Source: Comamonadaceae bacterium
Lineage (GTDB): Bacteria; Pseudomonadota; Gammaproteobacteria; Burkholderiales; Burkholderiaceae_C
Assembly: GCA_030528485.1 (NCBI GenBank)
Contig: JAUMYU010000004.1
Span: 1 to 64,000, forward strand
Length of the DNA stretch: 64,000 nucleotides
Direction of reading: 5' to 3'
Positions 63,404 through 64,000 of this stretch are shown here, one piece after another. Positions within the stretch are counted from its first letter, which is position 1; each line of letters opens with the position of its first letter. The notes beneath the pieces are model-generated. The model was not told where the DNA came from and ran no database searches. It worked only from the letters and a program-made list of their open reading frames with translations. The position numbers were made by a program, and so were the translations under genes.

Positions 63404-64000
63404 ATGAAGTACGATCCCAGCCTACTCAAAATCGCCGTAATTTATGACGGCAGCTTCTTCTGGCGTATCAGCAACTATTACCGCTTCACACACGAACGTC
63501 AAAGCCACCTCAACATCGGCTCCCTGCACAACTATCTCCGTCACCATATCAGCTCCCTGGAAAGAGATGGCGTGGCCGCTTTGTGCCAAATCACCGAGGC
63601 CCATTTTTTTCGCGGGCGCTTTTCGCTCAAAGCTGTGCAAGCCACGCGTGACCCTCTTAAACAGCTTGAAACCGATCGCTTTCAAGATCAGGTTTTGATG
63701 TGGGCTGGCGTCATCGCGCATTACCAGCCCATGAACGAAGCAACCAACCCGCCCGAAGAAAAAGGCGTGGATATCAGCTTGGCATTAGAAACCTACGATC
63801 TGGCTATTCACCGCCATTTCGACTTGGTTGTGCTTTTCACGGGCGCGGCCGATTTTTCCCCATTGGTACGGAAGCTCCAAGGCGTAGGTTGCCGCGTCAT
63901 GGTTCCTACATTCGACCTCCCCCATTACGCCAAGACCTCCCAACGCTTGTTAGAAGAAGCGACTTACACCTTACCTTTATCGGATTTGATTGATGGTGTA
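63404..64000 (+). CDS. NYN domain protein (LabA/DUF88-like), partial, runs off right edge
   Basis: An open frame of 199 codons without a stop before the window end. It begins MKYDPSLLKIAVIYDGSFFW (conserved Asp at 15), then EEKGVDISLALETYDLA (Asp 123) and DLVVLFTGAADFSPLVRKLQ (Asp 150), then GVGCRVMVPTF. This is the NYN/PIN-like ribonuclease pattern of LabA-type proteins. Members cleave RNA or act in regulation. A C-terminal domain, if any, lies outside the window. Codon use is somewhat less GC-rich than neighbouring genes. Confidence 0.85.
   Translation, partial: MKYDPSLLKIAVIYDGSFFWRISNYYRFTHERQSHLNIGSLHNYLRHHISSLERDGVAALCQITEAHFFRGRFSLKAVQATRDPLKQLETDRFQDQVLMWAGVIAHYQPMNEATNPPEEKGVDISLALETYDLAIHRHFDLVVLFTGAADFSPLVRKLQGVGCRVMVPTFDLPHYAKTSQRLLEEATYTLPLSDLIDGV

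Overview
The window is about 64 kb of GC-rich chromosome that reads as a betaproteobacterium of the order Burkholderiales, most likely Comamonadaceae. This rests on gene order typical of that group (ygfZ divergent from mltG-tmk-holB-pilZ-tatD; hfq next to hflX; tatABC), on protein character, and on a Mg-type hemB. No rRNA, tRNA, CRISPR array, prophage or intact insertion sequence was seen. Nearly all genes are ordinary chromosomal genes. A few accessory modules are set among them.

Layout. 0-6.5 kb: 5' end of leuS (minus), ABC ATPase ybbA, tatC-tatB-tatA, rimI and the large permease ybbP. 6.7-8.6 kb: a two-gene ATPase + Toprim-like (DUF4276) module resembling anti-phage systems. 8.6-18.7 kb: panC-panB, a copper P-type ATPase, hfq, hflX, a RidA-family gene, yraN, rsmI, a VOC protein and a YqiA-like esterase. 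18.8-24.3 kb: an ABC permease/ATPase/DUF2796 set resembling the zrg zinc system, a DinG/YoaA-type helicase and a DUF1289 protein. 24.4-32.3 kb: PP2C phosphatase, rpmE2, the mltG-tmk-holB-pilZ-tatD-ankyrin operon, and ygfZ, which carries an in-frame stop. 32.6-42.6 kb: a 5-oxoproline island made of a biotin carboxylase/BCCP protein, a PxpB-PxpC fusion, an ADP-ribosylglycohydrolase, pxpA, a divergent GntR/FCD regulator and a DctPQM TRAP transporter, followed by a YbjQ-family gene. 42.9-51.5 kb: iron and heme functions (heme-type TonB receptor, hemB, AraC regulator, FhuA-type receptor, siderophore esterase). 51.6-55.2 kb: rdgC, then hisA, hisH, hisB without hisF/hisI. 55.4-64 kb: two tandem paralogous lipoproteins, an oligopeptide-type ABC transporter (dppBCDF-like), and the start of a LabA-like NYN-domain gene running off the right edge.

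The most striking feature not explained by genes is a family of about 17 AT-rich elements of roughly 75-82 bp scattered between genes, about one per 4 kb. Each has imperfect terminal inverted repeats (TTACAAATCAAAA ... TTTTGATTTGTAA) and most keep a non-palindromic core close to TGCCAAAACAAGG. They lie mostly just 3' of genes, often beside conventional hairpin terminators. They supply the stop codons of at least two genes and interrupt two operons. Other local oddities are a 126-bp tandem repeat that multiplies the stop/start junction ahead of the biotin carboxylase gene, a highly structured leader ahead of the heme receptor, an 18-bp perfect inverted repeat between hfq and hflX, and a 20-bp promoter-like motif shared by leuS, hisB and partly the RidA-family gene.
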